Positions 10,434-22,584 of a stretch of 64,000 nt of DNA are shown here, in pieces; position 1 is the stretch's first letter, and each line of letters starts with the position of its first letter. Under the pieces are notes generated by a model. It searched no databases and had not been told where the DNA came from. It saw nothing but the letters and a program-made list of their open reading frames with translations. Origin of the DNA: Capniomyces stellatus (lineage: Eukaryota > Kickxellomycota > Harpellomycetes > Harpellales > Legeriomycetaceae); the NCBI GenBank assembly GCA_001661515.1, contig LUVW01000032.1:1-64000 (forward strand), given 5' to 3'. A program made the position numbers and the translations under genes.

Positions 10434-13400
10434 CTTTCTTATTCTCTTTACTTATTTGTTTGTTTGTTTTTTTTATTCCTTTTCTTGCTTGCTTTTTTCC
10501 TATCTCTTATTCTTTATTTATACTATCTCCTTACTTTGTAAATTTTTTACTAGTTTTAACCTTTATTACAGAAATATCTGGCTATATTTTTTTTAATGTT
10601 TATTCTCTTATATCCTTTGTTTTTTTTTTACGCTATTAGTATATTCTTTTTCAGCTTCAACAATAATATAAAATTGTGTTTTTTTTTTCATTGAAAAAAA
10701 AATTTTTAGTACCCAATTTATTTGCTTTTTCCTTTTCTTTTTCCATTTCCCTCTTATAAACCAACTTCAATATCATTATCTCTTTTTTTTATTTCTCCAT
10801 TTCAATTGTTTTGCACATTTATTTCATCTTTTTCTAATTTCATTCCATTTCAACCATTTCTTTTTTTTTTTTTTTCTTNNNNNTTTTTTTTTTTTTTTTT
10901 TTTCTTGTCTCTTTTATTTATTTTTGTTTTATTCATTTCTAACTTTGCATTAATTTTCATCTTATTATCTACTTTACCGTGTTTTTTTCTTTCTTTTTAT
11001 TCACTTTACCTTTTTTTTAATTGATTTTGGCTCGTAATAACCCCCCCCCATTAGCTAATCTTTCGTTTCTTTATGATTTCCTTTTCCCCTTCGCTTTTTA
11101 AACTAATCATCGCTCTAAGCAAATCATTTCTCTCCATTCCTCCGTTCTGCTCTTTGTTTTTTTTTAATGTTGTTTTTGTTCATCATTTTATACTGCTATT
11201 GATAGATTAATGCTTAATTAATTTTTGTTTGTTATCATCTATTTGCTCTAATCACCCATATATATCATCCATCTAATTATTTTGCTTTAGTTCCTACCAC
11301 CCACTGCTGAAATAACGTACACTCACTCAACTCACTCATACCTTCCCTTTTTTTTCATACTCACCATGCCCTTTTCTTTTCCAACTCTATATCCCCGATA
11401 CTACTCATTATACTCTTCATCTAGTTGTTGTATCGGCATCAATAGTACCACCCTTGCTTCTCTCTCCCCCCCCCCCATCTTCCACCTTTTTTGTTATACT
11501 TTTTCATCTTGCCTTTTGGCTGGTATTTTGAATTTACTATTACCTAGCATGACATCACTACTCTCCCCTTCACCATCTCACCCCTTCCCCCCTTACTTCC
11601 ATCAACATAACCAAGTTCATTTAACGTCATTAATTCGACTCATAACCTTAATATCTTTTCATCAAAACCTTTCATCAAAATCTCGTTCACCCAAACTTTG
11701 TTTTCCAGCCACGGAATATTACCTACGCCATTATATACAGTTTACTTGGCGCGCTGTTGCGATACAACACAATGCACTCTGAATACGGGTCGCCAAACAT
11801 ACACGTATTGTGTCTTTGACTCTTTGATTACACTTCCATGTACCACCACACTACTCAACACTCTTTCACTGTACTTTCCATAACACCCTCACTATTTCCT
11901 TTCCCCCCTCTTTTTCTTAAAAAATACAAAAAAAAACATTAACAATTCAATATCATGTTATTTTATTACACCATCATCCTTACCAATATTTACAATTCAC
12001 CTCAACCAGCCAATTAATCAATGGCCTCAATTATGGCCCGATAAAATCAAAACAGCGTTAAAAACAACATCATAAAAAAAAGCACCACGAGTTTGTCTTG
12101 TAAATTCTGCAAATTAAAATCATCGTTTCCTTGGTTAACCATAACTATCATGGCCAAAACCTGAACTATAATCAACGTTCAATACATCTCAATAGCTCTA
12201 ATCTGCCTCTCGTCTTTAGGTCCAATGGAGTAAGGGTTGCTATATTTAACGTACCTTTTTTTTTTCTTCTTCATCTTTTCAAGATTGTACAACAATTCTT
12301 TTTTGCCAACTATTTTTTTTCTTCAAATTAAATATAAAAAAAAACTCAGATTTAGCCGACCTTTTCAGATAAAAATATCTACACTGATAATCCATTTTTA
12401 TTTGTTGGACAATAGTTGAGCAGAAATTAAAAACCCCCTACCAATTGTTCTTGTTCTAAAGTAAATGTTTTTTGTTTTTTGTTTTTTTAGTTAGATTTTA
12501 TAGAACAAAAAAGAATCAGACTGAAAATAAAGAAAAAAAGAAGCTGAGGTTTAGAAAAGACGAAGGAAAAAGAAGAAAAAAAAAGGAGAATTATAGAAGC
12601 GCGTTGATAATCGGGTTATCTTTTACAAGTTTCAGTCATTCTCAAAGTAAACAATCATAGCCAATAGTTTCCAATCAACCGTCAAAAACAGCAAAAAAGG
12701 GAATAAAAAAGTAGAGAAAGAACACGTGTATTATTTGCCAAGTCCCTGATTTTACCACCCAGCTTGCCGTTTTAGTTTGCACAATTTTACACGGAACAGC
12801 GAATTATTGGTGCTTGTTTTACTATACTGTTTTGTTCTGTGGTTACTAAACGATAGAGCAAAACCTGGTCCATGTATTTCTCTTTTTATCTACGAAACAT
12901 TACATTGCTACAAGTGGTTGGTTAAACTGGTTTCTTGGTTGGTTTAAAATTAAGCAAAGGTCCGATTTTTGGTCTCAACTATCACCGAACAACCAAATCC
13001 AACAAAAAAAAAACACATATCTATCATATATACCTCTCACCAAGTCCACAGCTCTGTTCAAAACCAGTGCTATGCATTGCAGCAAAAGCAAAAGCAAAAG
13101 CATTAAAGCGCTACCAAGTGTAATCCACACACTAAATTAACTGTACAGTCCAAAATCAACATATACTTCATTACCCAGCATTTTTATACTCGAAAGGGAA
13201 AAACTATAGAGAAAATAAATGAGTCTACTCAAACCCAATAACAAGTGGTAGGACAAAGCAGCCATATACACACAGCCATAGAATTAGCATTGGAAAGGCA
13301 ACCTGCTTATCAGCAATAATAGTTGTGGGGGGTTCAGCTATACAATCGATATGACTTAATTCAACCAAAAACTTGGATTAATAAGGCAAAATATCAAAAA

Positions 13401-13459
13401 ACTCCAGTAGCTTAAAATAAGAAAAAAAAAGGGTGGGAGAAAAGAAAATATGGAAAGTT
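10434..13459. other. 3-kb gene-empty, pyrimidine-rich region
   Basis: This stretch lies upstream of DEF1 and downstream of the HMG gene. Its plus strand is very C/T rich (T runs and C runs of 7-10) as far as about 12.4 kb, then mixed. The open frames, the longest at 11366-11782, are pyrimidine-driven with no recognisable domain, and I found no convincing exon chain. It includes the assembly gap at 10879-10883. I see no gene that I can support. Confidence 0.5.
10879..10883. other. assembly gap (5 N)
   Basis: Five undetermined bases sit inside a long T run. The true length of the homopolymer here is probably unresolved. Confidence 0.95.
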
Positions 13460-14302
13460 CTACCAAAACCCAAAAATGGTTTGGCGAGTCTTTTCAAGCA
13501 TATTTTCTGTGCTGGTGTTTTGGTCAGTGTTCTCAATTCCATCGATTCTGTTGTGTTTGAAGTTTGGCAGCTCAGTAGCAGTTTCAAAAGTCTCGCTGGT
13601 TTTTTGGAATCGGTCATAGACACCAGCACTCATTTTTTGCGCGTTGGGTGTGACATTTCTGCTTCTGTTCCTGCTTCTGCTCCCTTCGCCATACGGATTC
13701 TGCTCAATGTCGCGGCCACTCGAGTTTCCAGCCTTTTGTGCTTTGTTTTGGATACTTCCAATATCTGGTTTTTGAGCTTTAGGGGATCTTGATGGCGAAA
13801 CACTGGTGTTTGGAAGGTCCAGCGTTGCTCCCAGCCCCGTGCTGGAGCTTTTGTGTCCCTCTGCCACATCGGGTTTCTTTTTGTATGTCTGCTCGTCCTT
13901 CACCACCTCTTGGCTATGGTCAACCAGCTGCTTTGGCTGCACCTTTTGTACCTTTTCAACTTCCAACGACGCATTCTTTGGGTTTTCTGGTGCGTTTTTC
14001 CACATACCAGCAACGCATACAAATGCTTCTTTGTGCGTTACTGAAGGGTGCTTTAGCTTGTAGACCGGAAGCTGCTCCTTCATGTACACATTGTACTTGC
14101 TTGCCTTTTTTGTCCCTTAAATTTTATTTATTTCACAACCCCCATATTAGTTTACATTCAGTTTTCACGGCAATAACAAAGTATGATCCTCTTTTCCTGC
14201 TATTCAACTGCTACAATTATTCTTTGGTTCAATTATTAATAGCTGTAAGCTTATTCTAGCAAATTTGTTGATTTTTTTACCTTTATGTGCGGTTTTCGGC
14301 AT
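13460..14302 (-). CDS. YABBY-like HMG-box protein, 2 exons
   Basis: The model is complement(join(13460..14115,14281..14302)), 225 residues. Exon 1 is seven codons; the GTAAAA..AAG intron has an ACTAAT branch-like site upstream of the acceptor, and the split Gly codon is restored. Residues about 8-55 form a compact HMG-like fold seen in fungal YABBY-like proteins: a Tyr-Asn-x-Tyr-Met-Lys-Glu helix start, a Pro-Ser-x-Thr-His-Lys-Glu-Ala-Phe helix start, then Trp-Lys-Asn-Ala-Pro-Glu-Asn-Pro. Such proteins are thought to bind DNA non-specifically or act as transcription cofactors. The rest (about 170 residues) is Lys, Ser and Gln rich and probably disordered. The AAG acceptor is rarer in this genome than TAG. 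The family call is by pattern; the target genes are unknown. Confidence 0.75.
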
Positions 14303-16223
14303 TTTAATGTTTACAATTGCTAAATCAGTAATACTATTTGAAGTTAAAGCTTAGCATATGTTTATAAACAATCTAAAAGAAACAGAGATTGGGTCACGGT
14401 ATTAACAAGCCCTTGCTCTCCAATATATACAAATTAAGTTTTGGCACACTCAAGCTGTATAAACAAGTAGACATATATATATATATACTCAAACATACCT
14501 AAACCACAAGCTGTAGTTGATGGCATAGTTTGAGCTTTAGAGTTGGTAGGTCCCAGAATTTGATAAACCAACCAACTATAACGCCCATTCTTGCAGTACC
14601 AATATGGATCAATATCAACAATTCTTTGACAAACCAGTTTTGGTTTGCTTCCAATAAATGTACACTGTAATCAACAAATTTGTGCTGAACAACAATTTAC
14701 TTTTATCACTCTTATTTCTAAAGTTTGAAATTACATCCTTACTAGTTGATAAAAAGTAAGCCCAAATTAGGCAAATGCACTTTAAAAGCTAGGAGAAAAT
14801 AAAAGCCTTCAAAAAAAAAACACTCGAGTGGTATATAACCGTTTGAAAAAGTTGGAATCAAGAAAAAAAATAATATTTGTTGACCAAAAAATTGGTATCA
14901 GCGCCCACAAATGGTAAAAGCCTGTAAATAAAGCGCTCAAGATATATATCGATTGGCCAACACAAACCTGGCAGATACCGAGCTTAAGGATTGCAGAGTA
15001 AACCCCAACGTATTTGTCCATAGCGATCAAACAGTTTGGTTGGAAGTGTAAGAACGTGCGAGTAGGCAACATTAATGGATATATACATCACATACCGAGT
15101 TATATTTTATCCTCCACAATCCGTATGTGGTAGCTATAGGGCTAGGATTACTAAAACCATTTACAAAACATTAAAGTGTAGTGCATTAATAAAAGCATTT
15201 TATGCGTTAAAATCAAGTGTATAAATAGGCAAGACGTAAATTAAAAACCAAGCCACTAAAACGTAAATAAATAATAAAGATCGATTTAAATTAAAAAAAA
15301 GATCAATATAGTTTAGGCGTGTTTGTTACAATAAATGACAGAAAGAGGGCGGAGAATCAATTTGATCGCCAAAGTCTCCCCACTCGTACATAACGTAGCC
15401 AAGAATCTTGATGCGTTTTATAAGGTTTATCAGTCAACAGCTTGAAAAAGGGGGAGGAGAAGAATAAGGGAACAAAGTGGGTTTTAAAGTAGACTTTCTA
15501 TTTACGTTGATTATTATTATTATTATTTTAGCTGACACGCAGCAATGTAAATCTTGGCTGTATAGTGCACAGGTGCACCACATTAAGTGCGGAAAGGTGC
15601 GAGGGAGATATTCTAAACACCATAAACGACTAATCGAGCGTTCAAAAAGCCAATTGCGCTTCTAATTGATTCGAAAATATATCTGCAAAGAGCTCTTTTT
15701 TGATTAAGTTATGAATTATAATAAAAAGCTAGAGCGAGTATTTTAACTGGGCCTACTTTTAATTATTCTAATTGAAAAAAAAGTTGTAAATATGACAAGA
15801 TAGAGGTATAAAAAAAAGGTTTGGAAATCTAGTATTTTGGTGTTTTACAATTGAAGGAAGATAAAAGAAAAAGGGTCATATTAAAGCGGAAAGCGCCGAT
15901 CTGGTAAAAGTTTAGCGGATGTAGTGGTTGAATCAAAGCCCAAAAAGTAATAGAAAGGTGTTGCTGCTTTTAGAAGTTGGGGATCCAAAGCAATCACACA
16001 AACGCAAACTCTCTATAAAAATTCATGTATGCTAGCTGCAAATCGCGAACAATGTCTGGAAAAAAAGAATACAAAAATAGAGCAAAGTAGAGCCATTGAG
16101 TATAAGGGTATGAAAAATAGAGGGAAAAAATAAAGTTGGAGTTGAAAGCCAACAACAATGTACATAAACACCAAGGCTCAATTGAAAAAGGGTATATATT
16201 ATCAAGCTTAGTATAATTAAGAT
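14303..16223. other. 1.9-kb intergenic region
   Basis: This holds the promoter side of the HMG gene and the 3' side of the helical-protein gene. It is A/T-rich with TA microsatellites near 14472-14486. A minus-strand frame at 14809-15072 opens with an ATG and could be spliced at a GT..CAG pair to give a peptide of about 50 residues, but nothing supports its expression. No gene is called. Confidence 0.45.
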
Positions 16224-18581
16224 TCAGTTACTTTTGCTTTCAACAGTTTTGGCAAACAGTGATCGAAGTTTCTCAGATTGGGCCAACGTGCCTAGTGGGG
16301 CAGAATCAAATGCTACCAGGTCCAGTGCCATCTCTTTGGCTACAATCTATAAGCAGCCCATAAAAAAAATACAGAGATAAAATGATGAAAAATTAGGCTT
16401 GGATAAAGCTTCCAACAGGTTATAAAAGTTAATGATTTTGAGTTGATGAATTAAAATTAAGCAAAAACAAAGTTCGATTTGATTTGAACTGATGTGGTAT
16501 ATGAAAAATCTATAGTAGACGAGGAGAGGGGGGTGGGGGAGGGGACTGTTTACCTTTTTATGGTCGTTAGAGTCATCAGCAGTTAAATGTTGTGCAATCG
16601 ATTTCCATTTTGATCTGGAAGAGGTGGACAGCAGCCAAAAATTCAAGAGCAAAACACATCTTTGGTCTTTATTTAAAGTTGCGTCGGATATTTCTGACCT
16701 AAACGTGTTTGTATCTTTCCAGCAGTCAAAAATGTCAAAGTTACTCTGGTTCCACATAAACACAGCAGAACTAAAGGAGCGCGAGTCAACAGCCTAAAAG
16801 CACAATTGATAGTTTAGATTAGTCGACAGTAGCTACAGATACAAGCAATTAAGTAAGATTAAAGTAAAGCAAAAAAAAAAAAAATATAATAGTAGTGGTG
16901 GTTGGTTCAAGTACTTTTTTGTAAACAAACTCCATAGAGCTGCTTTCGATCAGCCCATGTAGACAGTTCCACAACAGCATCAGTCTTAGGTCGCGGAATT
17001 TAATCAAGAGTGCGGAAATGTCGTTCAGCATAGCCTTAAATGTAGTAGGAGTGTTCATGATCTTTTTGGCCAATGTAACCAGCTTCTGGTCAAATCTTTT
17101 AGATTTTTCGCTTTGAGTGGGCTGTTTTTGGCTGTTGGAGGAAACAGCTGATCCAGTACAGACTTTTGCCAGAACGCATTTGACCTGTATTGACCATAAT
17201 TGTTGCATACACAATAGAAATTCATGTAAATAATAGGAAAAAGAGGAGACAGACACTTTTAGTCATGATATAGTTGGATCAAAACAAGGGTCAGAACAAG
17301 GGCTAGAATAACGATCCAAACAAGGATCAGAACAAGGGTCGATTGATAAATTATTGGTATTATTGGTTTAATTACCATATGGTCTCTGAAAACCTGTGAT
17401 TTTAGCCATATCCTATTTTAGATAACATAAACACAAAGACTTGGGTGTTAGCAAGGGTTGTTCAAACATAAACAATTGGAGTGTATCCGAAAAATACTAG
17501 TTTAAACACCAAGAGTCAAAGTGGACAAAAATATATATAAATATTAAGTAGTTACTTTAATAGAATTTCAGTATCCAAGTGGTAGATAAAGTTGGTCTCT
17601 AACAAAGTCTCAACAAAGAACGTATTGTTTTTGAAGAGAACTAGATCCAAGTAATCGTCGTTGAGTTTGAGAAACAGGCAGTTTAACATCTCGATAGCAG
17701 GTGTTGGAGCAGAGCTTGGGGTTTGGCCAGAGTTGATGATGTTAGCGACATGGAATAGGATCTGTTGGATTTTATCGGCACCTAAATTGTTGAGGCGAAT
17801 GTTGTTTTGCCGGTTTAGGACGTCGAGTAGTTTAGTTTGAGAAGCTTTTAATGCGGCGATTTGGGTTTGGATAGGAGTGATAAATGGGTTGATTAGGTTC
17901 ATTGTGTGTAAGGATTTGGAGTGATACTCGGCGTTGGAGCTTTTGCATTTGTTGACAATTTTGTTGTAGATTATAGATAAATTTGTGCCACACCAATTCT
18001 GAGCCCTAAAATCCGGTATTAAAAAAAATGGAGCAGATACGGGGGGGGGGGGGTCAAGTTAAAGGTGTTAGTGGTGGAGGATATGCGCAGATAAATAAGA
18101 AAAACAACAAAACAAAACAAAAAAATACCTGGAATCAGAGTAAACTTCGCTGGTGTATAGGCATTTAGAGAATTCAAGAATGGTTAATACGATTTGGAAA
18201 CAGACTTCTGGATCGCAGTATGAATCTTCACAGCGCACAAACAAATTCAATATTTCGCCGTATTGTGGGTAGGCCAAAGCCACCGAATATGCAGTTTGCT
18301 TGGTTTGGAATTTCTGTAAGAATATTCGGAAGATAAAATTAGAGTATACCAAAGTAAAAAATAAAATAAAAAGTTATCGATTACCAAGTGAGCAAGAAAG
18401 AAAAAAAGAAAGAAAAAAGAGAAACAACAGTAGTTTTAATATTAAAAAAGGGCAAGAGAAAGAAAGTTACTTTTTGAGCATTTTGTAATAGTCGAATCAG
18501 GATAGTTTTGTTGATGGGAATAGAGTTGGCTTGAATTGACTTGCAGTATTGTATATAAGCTGTCCGTAGTTGGTTTAGCAT
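16224..18581 (-). CDS. unrecognised alpha-helical protein, 7 exons
   Basis: The model is complement(join(16224..16346,16554..16793,16915..17184,17376..17412,17556..18005,18129..18313,18471..18581)), 471 residues. Six introns (four TAG and two CAG acceptors) join in frame with no stop, which strongly supports a real gene although each exon alone is short. The protein is almost entirely predicted helix with regularly spaced Leu, Ile, Phe and Asn, like an ARM/HEAT-type solenoid. It has no transmembrane segment, no signal peptide and no catalytic motif. I do not recognise the family. It lies 239 bases downstream of GCD11 on the same strand. The exon starting at 17184 is the least certain; an alternative acceptor nearby would change a few residues. 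Confidence 0.65.
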
Positions 18582-18820
18582 TTAAGTCGTGTGGTAGCAA
18601 TGGGGGGAGTTCAGGTTGGATAAATTAAATAAAAGGATAGTTTGAAATTAAGAATTTTAGTTGAATTGATTAAAAAAAAAAAAAAGAGCAAGGTATGTTT
18701 GGCAATAAGGTGGGAAATAAAAAAAAGGGGAGTGGTTTATTTACTTGATTAGAGAAATAAAAGTAAAAAAAATAAAAAGTAAAAGGATTAAAAAAAAAAA
18801 AGGTAAATAATGGAGGTGAA

Positions 18821-20194
18821 TTAGTTTGAGGCATTGGCGAAAACAGTGCCCTTGGTGATGATAGCCCAACCAATCAAACGCCAATGCTTGTCTATACGTC
18901 TGGAAATAGCGATTTTTTCGCCGACTTCGGTGCAAGAGGGAGTGGTCAACAAGAGTTTAGCAAGATCGGCCTTGACACCCATGACCTTGGCACCAACAGA
19001 AGTGGAGCCGATATTGATCATAAGAACTTCACCCTTGGTCATTTTAGAGACTCTGGCTTGTTTGTTGTCTTCGGTCTTTACACCAAGCAAACGACGTAGC
19101 AAAAAGTAGTTGACTTCCAAATCAACGTAAATGTCGGGAAGCTTTCCAACGCCACCGAGAACCTGGCCAACCAGACGATCGGCACGGCACAGAGTAGGGT
19201 CAACCATGGTTCCTACACCAATAAGACCACCGGGAACAGCAAAATCGAGTTGGTTCTGCTCGGCGTTGAGGGAGAGGATTCGGGAGAAAATGGGGCGGAC
19301 GTTGAAGCGGCCCTGGGTGTCCTTGGAGACGAGCCCGGGTCTGATTTCGATTTCGTCGTTGATTCTCAGGACACCCTTGAGGATACTTCCACCAGCAACA
19401 CCACCCTTGAGATCATCAACCTCGGCACCAGGCTTGTTGACGTCAAAGGAACGAATGACAATCAGCTTGGGGTCAGATGTGAAGTCTCGTACAGGAATAG
19501 GAATCTTCTTTACAATGTACTCAATAACAGCATCGATGTTGTATCTCAGCTGAGCCGAAATAGGAACAATTGGTGCATTGTTTGCTATTGTTCCTTTAGT
19601 GAAACTGAGGATCTGGTTGTAGTGCTCAATTGCCTGGTCCTCCTTGATCAGATCCACCTTGTTCTGCAGAATAATCACGTTCTCAAGCTGCATAATCTCA
19701 ATTGCAGCAAGATGCTCTGATGTCTGCGGCTGTGGACACGTTTCGTTTGCCGCAATAAGCAGAATCGCTGCGTCCATCACCGCTGCTCCGTTAAGCATTG
19801 TTGCCATAAGAATGTCGTGACCTGGACAATCTACAAACGACACGTGTCTCAACAGTCTGCATGTTCCTGCACATCCCACTCTATCACATCCAAACACCTC
19901 CTCTTTGTCCGACCGGCACGACTTGTAACACGCTGGACGTGGACATCCCTCCATATCGCACTTGTAGATCTTCGCATTCGCATATCCCAACTTAATCGTA
20001 ATGTTACGCTCCAGCTCATTCTTGAACCTAACCGTCTGTACCCCTGAAATCGACTTTACCACCGTTGACTTTCCGTGCGCTACGTGTCCAATTGTACCAA
20101 TGTTGATTGTTGCCTGTCGGTTCATCACCTCTGGTGACAACGGATTCAACTTTGTTGGATCAACTTGAATACCTCCTGTTTCTGTAATTGCCAT
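18821..20194 (-). CDS. GCD11: translation initiation factor eIF2 subunit gamma
   Basis: This is a single exon of 457 residues. eIF2-gamma is the GTP-binding core of the eIF2 heterotrimer that carries initiator Met-tRNA to the 40S subunit. The GTPase motifs are intact: G1 GHVAHGKS at 36-43, G3 DCPGH at 122-126, G4 NKVD at 168-171 and G5 SAQ at 203-205. The eIF2-gamma-specific Cys-rich zinc ribbon insertion lies at about 79-110 (Cys79, Cys84 and later pairs). Domains II and III follow and the C-terminus ends normally. It is shorter than yeast Gcd11 (527 residues) because it lacks the long N-terminal extension, and is closer to the animal protein. The start chosen is the first ATG; the leader upstream is purine-rich on the coding strand. 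CTG codons occur at conserved Leu positions. The identification is secure. Confidence 0.97.
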   Translation of the reverse strand: MAITETGGIQVDPTKLNPLSPEVMNRQATINIGTIGHVAHGKSTVVKSISGVQTVRFKNELERNITIKLGYANAKIYKCDMEGCPRPACYKSCRSDKEEVFGCDRVGCAGTCRLLRHVSFVDCPGHDILMATMLNGAAVMDAAILLIAANETCPQPQTSEHLAAIEIMQLENVIILQNKVDLIKEDQAIEHYNQILSFTKGTIANNAPIVPISAQLRYNIDAVIEYIVKKIPIPVRDFTSDPKLIVIRSFDVNKPGAEVDDLKGGVAGGSILKGVLRINDEIEIRPGLVSKDTQGRFNVRPIFSRILSLNAEQNQLDFAVPGGLIGVGTMVDPTLCRADRLVGQVLGGVGKLPDIYVDLEVNYFLLRRLLGVKTEDNKQARVSKMTKGEVLMINIGSTSVGAKVMGVKADLAKLLLTTPSCTEVGEKIAISRRIDKHWRLIGWAIITKGTVFANASN

Positions 20195-21020
20195 ATTGTA
20201 TTCTTGTTCTTTTTTATCGCTTCTTTCTTTCTTTCCTTTCCTTTTCTTTCTCTTATTTCAAGCTCCAATACTCTATTTCGGTCTTGATATTGTGTTCTTT
20301 TATATTCAGTACTTTCCCAATCTTTTCTAAATTCAAAATATTCAAAATAATTTTTTATTAGCCCCTTCCTTTCTTTTCCTGCTTCTTCATTAAACCTCAA
20401 TATTTTTTTTATATATTTCATGATCAACCCATCTAATTCCTCTTTTTTTATATTTGCTTATCAAGTAAAGCAAATATCCCAACATTGTACACGTAACTAT
20501 CTATACATCCTTTACTGTACTCTTTTTTTTTTTTTTAAAAAAAAGAATTCTATCCCTTATCACTTTACTCTCGACGCCTTTTTGCCAGATTACAATCATC
20601 ATTCACCTTTATTTTATTTTTTTTTGCTGTTAATCTCAAGATCTATCGATCTCCTTGCTCTCATCATCTATTTGCTCTTTGCCTCCCCGGTATCTGTTAT
20701 TTCTACACTGCTGTATATATTTAAACTCGTATTTACCTTTTATTTACTCGAATGCAAATCTGATTGAAACTGTTTTTTCTTGCTAATCCAAAACAACTGT
20801 TTTTTTAACTCCCTATATTATTTCCAACTTCATTTCAACTTTTAATCCCTTTTTTGCTCTTAATTGCCACTATTTTGTTGGATTTGAATTTCTTTTTCTA
20901 TTTACTTTTTTTTTTTTCCTTTAAAAAATTAATTCAAGACTAAATGTTGAGTTCCACAACTGTAGCCGATTAATTATATGGTTTTATTGGCTCGTTAAGG
21001 TCTGGCTTTTACCCTAGTTT

Positions 21021-21052
<32 letters not shown>

Positions 21053-21876
21053 CTTACCACTTTTCATTTGATTATACTATTTTCAAAATTCAATTTTTTC
21101 TTTTTACTCAACTCTTATTAGTTGAAACTTTTATGTTTTTAAACTTTTTTTTGCTTTTTTTTTCTTCTTTTTGTTATTAGTGTGAAATCAATTTACTTTA
21201 TCTCGAAACTTGATTTGGCAACAACAAATTGAATAGTTTAATTTTCTAACGAATCTTGGTTGACTTTTGAAAGGAAAAAAAAAAGTTGCTTGTATTATTT
21301 TCTAATGCCAACCATTTGAACACCAATCCTTTTATTCACAAACTAGCCAAACCCAAGCACAGCAATATTGCAACTCGAGCGTGGTTTATAAACAACTCCA
21401 ACAAATCGCCGATGTTTTAGACGCACGATGCTGTATTATTACCATCGGTATTTGCACAGCAATTCTAGTACATTACTGATTGTGCGTCATTATTTGTGCT
21501 CAGTTCGCCTTGTAAAGTTAACCACTTGATCAAAACAGGCCATGTCCTATGCAATGCAACAATGCTTGGCTGAGTGGACAAGACATGTAAACAAAGAAAA
21601 AGGTGTGCCAATATCCTTTATTCTTCTAACATCATATGCAGCACGGCCAATACTAGTACTACCACTACTACTTTGAGTACCAATACAACAATGTTTTCAG
21701 TTTTCAGTAATGATTATTCCTAGAATACCTCACCCAGATTATTATAAAAGAAGCAAAGGACCTGCTATTTGACATTCCCAAGCCTTTTTTTACTTTTACA
21801 AAGACATAACACAGACCTGAGATTATAAATTCAGAATCATATCTATCAACACATACCATTACAACTAAAGCATACA
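20195..21876. promoter_or_regulatory. 1.7-kb divergent promoter region (GCD11 / small gene)
   Basis: This lies between two divergent starts. Next to GCD11 the plus strand is C/T rich, so the GCD11 leader is purine-rich; T runs reach about 29 bases at 21029-21052. From about 21.2 kb the composition becomes mixed and TATA-like sequence (TTATAAAA) occurs near 21742. No gene is seen. Confidence 0.4.
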
Positions 21877-22287
21877 ATGGCGTTAAACTCAATTGCACTA
21901 AAGACGGAAATAGTTGCTGGTCAGCGGAGAGCTATAAATAACAACAGAATCAAGCAGTCCAGCAATTTCTCTCAATCAAGCAAAGATAACAGTAGCCCAC
22001 TAGTTGGTTTGCCAGCTGAAAAAGGAACCCACATGAGTTGCAAAGACGCACCATTGAATTCCGCGAACATTGATAACAGTGGTTTGGAACGCAATGAGGT
22101 CGACAAGCAAACACCGGATCCCAGTAACAACACTGTTGGTTGGGCAAGAGAGTGCGAACAGTTTGCACAGCAACAAAACTTTGATAGGAACCAGCAACTT
22201 AACAGCTACACCAACAAAGAAAGCAATGCCGATAAACGAAGTGATAAGCCTATTATCAACATTAACCAGCCAAGAAAGTTTTACTAG
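21877..22287 (+). CDS. small hypothetical Asn/Ser-rich protein
   Basis: This is an ATG-started open frame of 136 residues. It is polar throughout (Asn, Ser, Gln, Lys), without transmembrane segments, a signal peptide or a known motif; it holds one Trp and two Cys and ends in Lys-Phe-Tyr. Its base composition is richer in G/C than the flanks and lacks homopolymers, unlike the spurious frames nearby. A TATA-like element lies about 130 bases upstream. The 3' flank is a run of TTTTAC-type repeats (about 22294-22345). No homologue is recognised and the function is unknown. It could be a real small gene or a chance frame. Confidence 0.45.
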   Translation: MALNSIALKTEIVAGQRRAINNNRIKQSSNFSQSSKDNSSPLVGLPAEKGTHMSCKDAPLNSANIDNSGLERNEVDKQTPDPSNNTVGWARECEQFAQQQNFDRNQQLNSYTNKESNADKRSDKPIININQPRKFY

Positions 22288-22584
22288 GCTTTTTTTTTAC
22301 CTTTTACCTTTTACTTTTACTCTTTTACTTTTACCTTTTACTCTTTGCTTTTGCTTTTTCGTGTCATTGATTTGATTTTGATACTAGTCAGATTCGGATG
22401 TTTACCAGTTATCATTCAAAAGTCTGATGCCATCTTTAATTAAATTAGATTGACAAAGAATAAAAAAAACCCATCAACAAACTAAAAACCAACAAATTCC
22501 AATTATAAAGTCAGATACTTGTTAAAACACTGTGTAAAGAAATAAATAAAATCCAAACAGCCAGCAGCTTTGAAAAATGCCATA

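Noticed and set aside
10680..10715. T run followed by CATTGAAA near 10.7 kb as another member of the insertion family
   Set aside because: The core fits but the flanks share only about six A/T bases, too few to call a duplication.
11366..11782. ATG frame of 138 codons on the plus strand
   Set aside because: Composition follows the C/T-rich background (Ser, Pro, Leu, Phe); no domain and no intron signals.
14809..15072. Minus-strand ATG frame with hydrophobic residues and a possible 47-base GT..CAG intron
   Set aside because: The spliced or unspliced peptide matches no family and no flanking exon could be built.
18821..20194. CTG-to-Ser reassignment
   Set aside because: CTG lies at conserved Leu positions in eIF2-gamma and also in DIB1, so standard decoding fits better.
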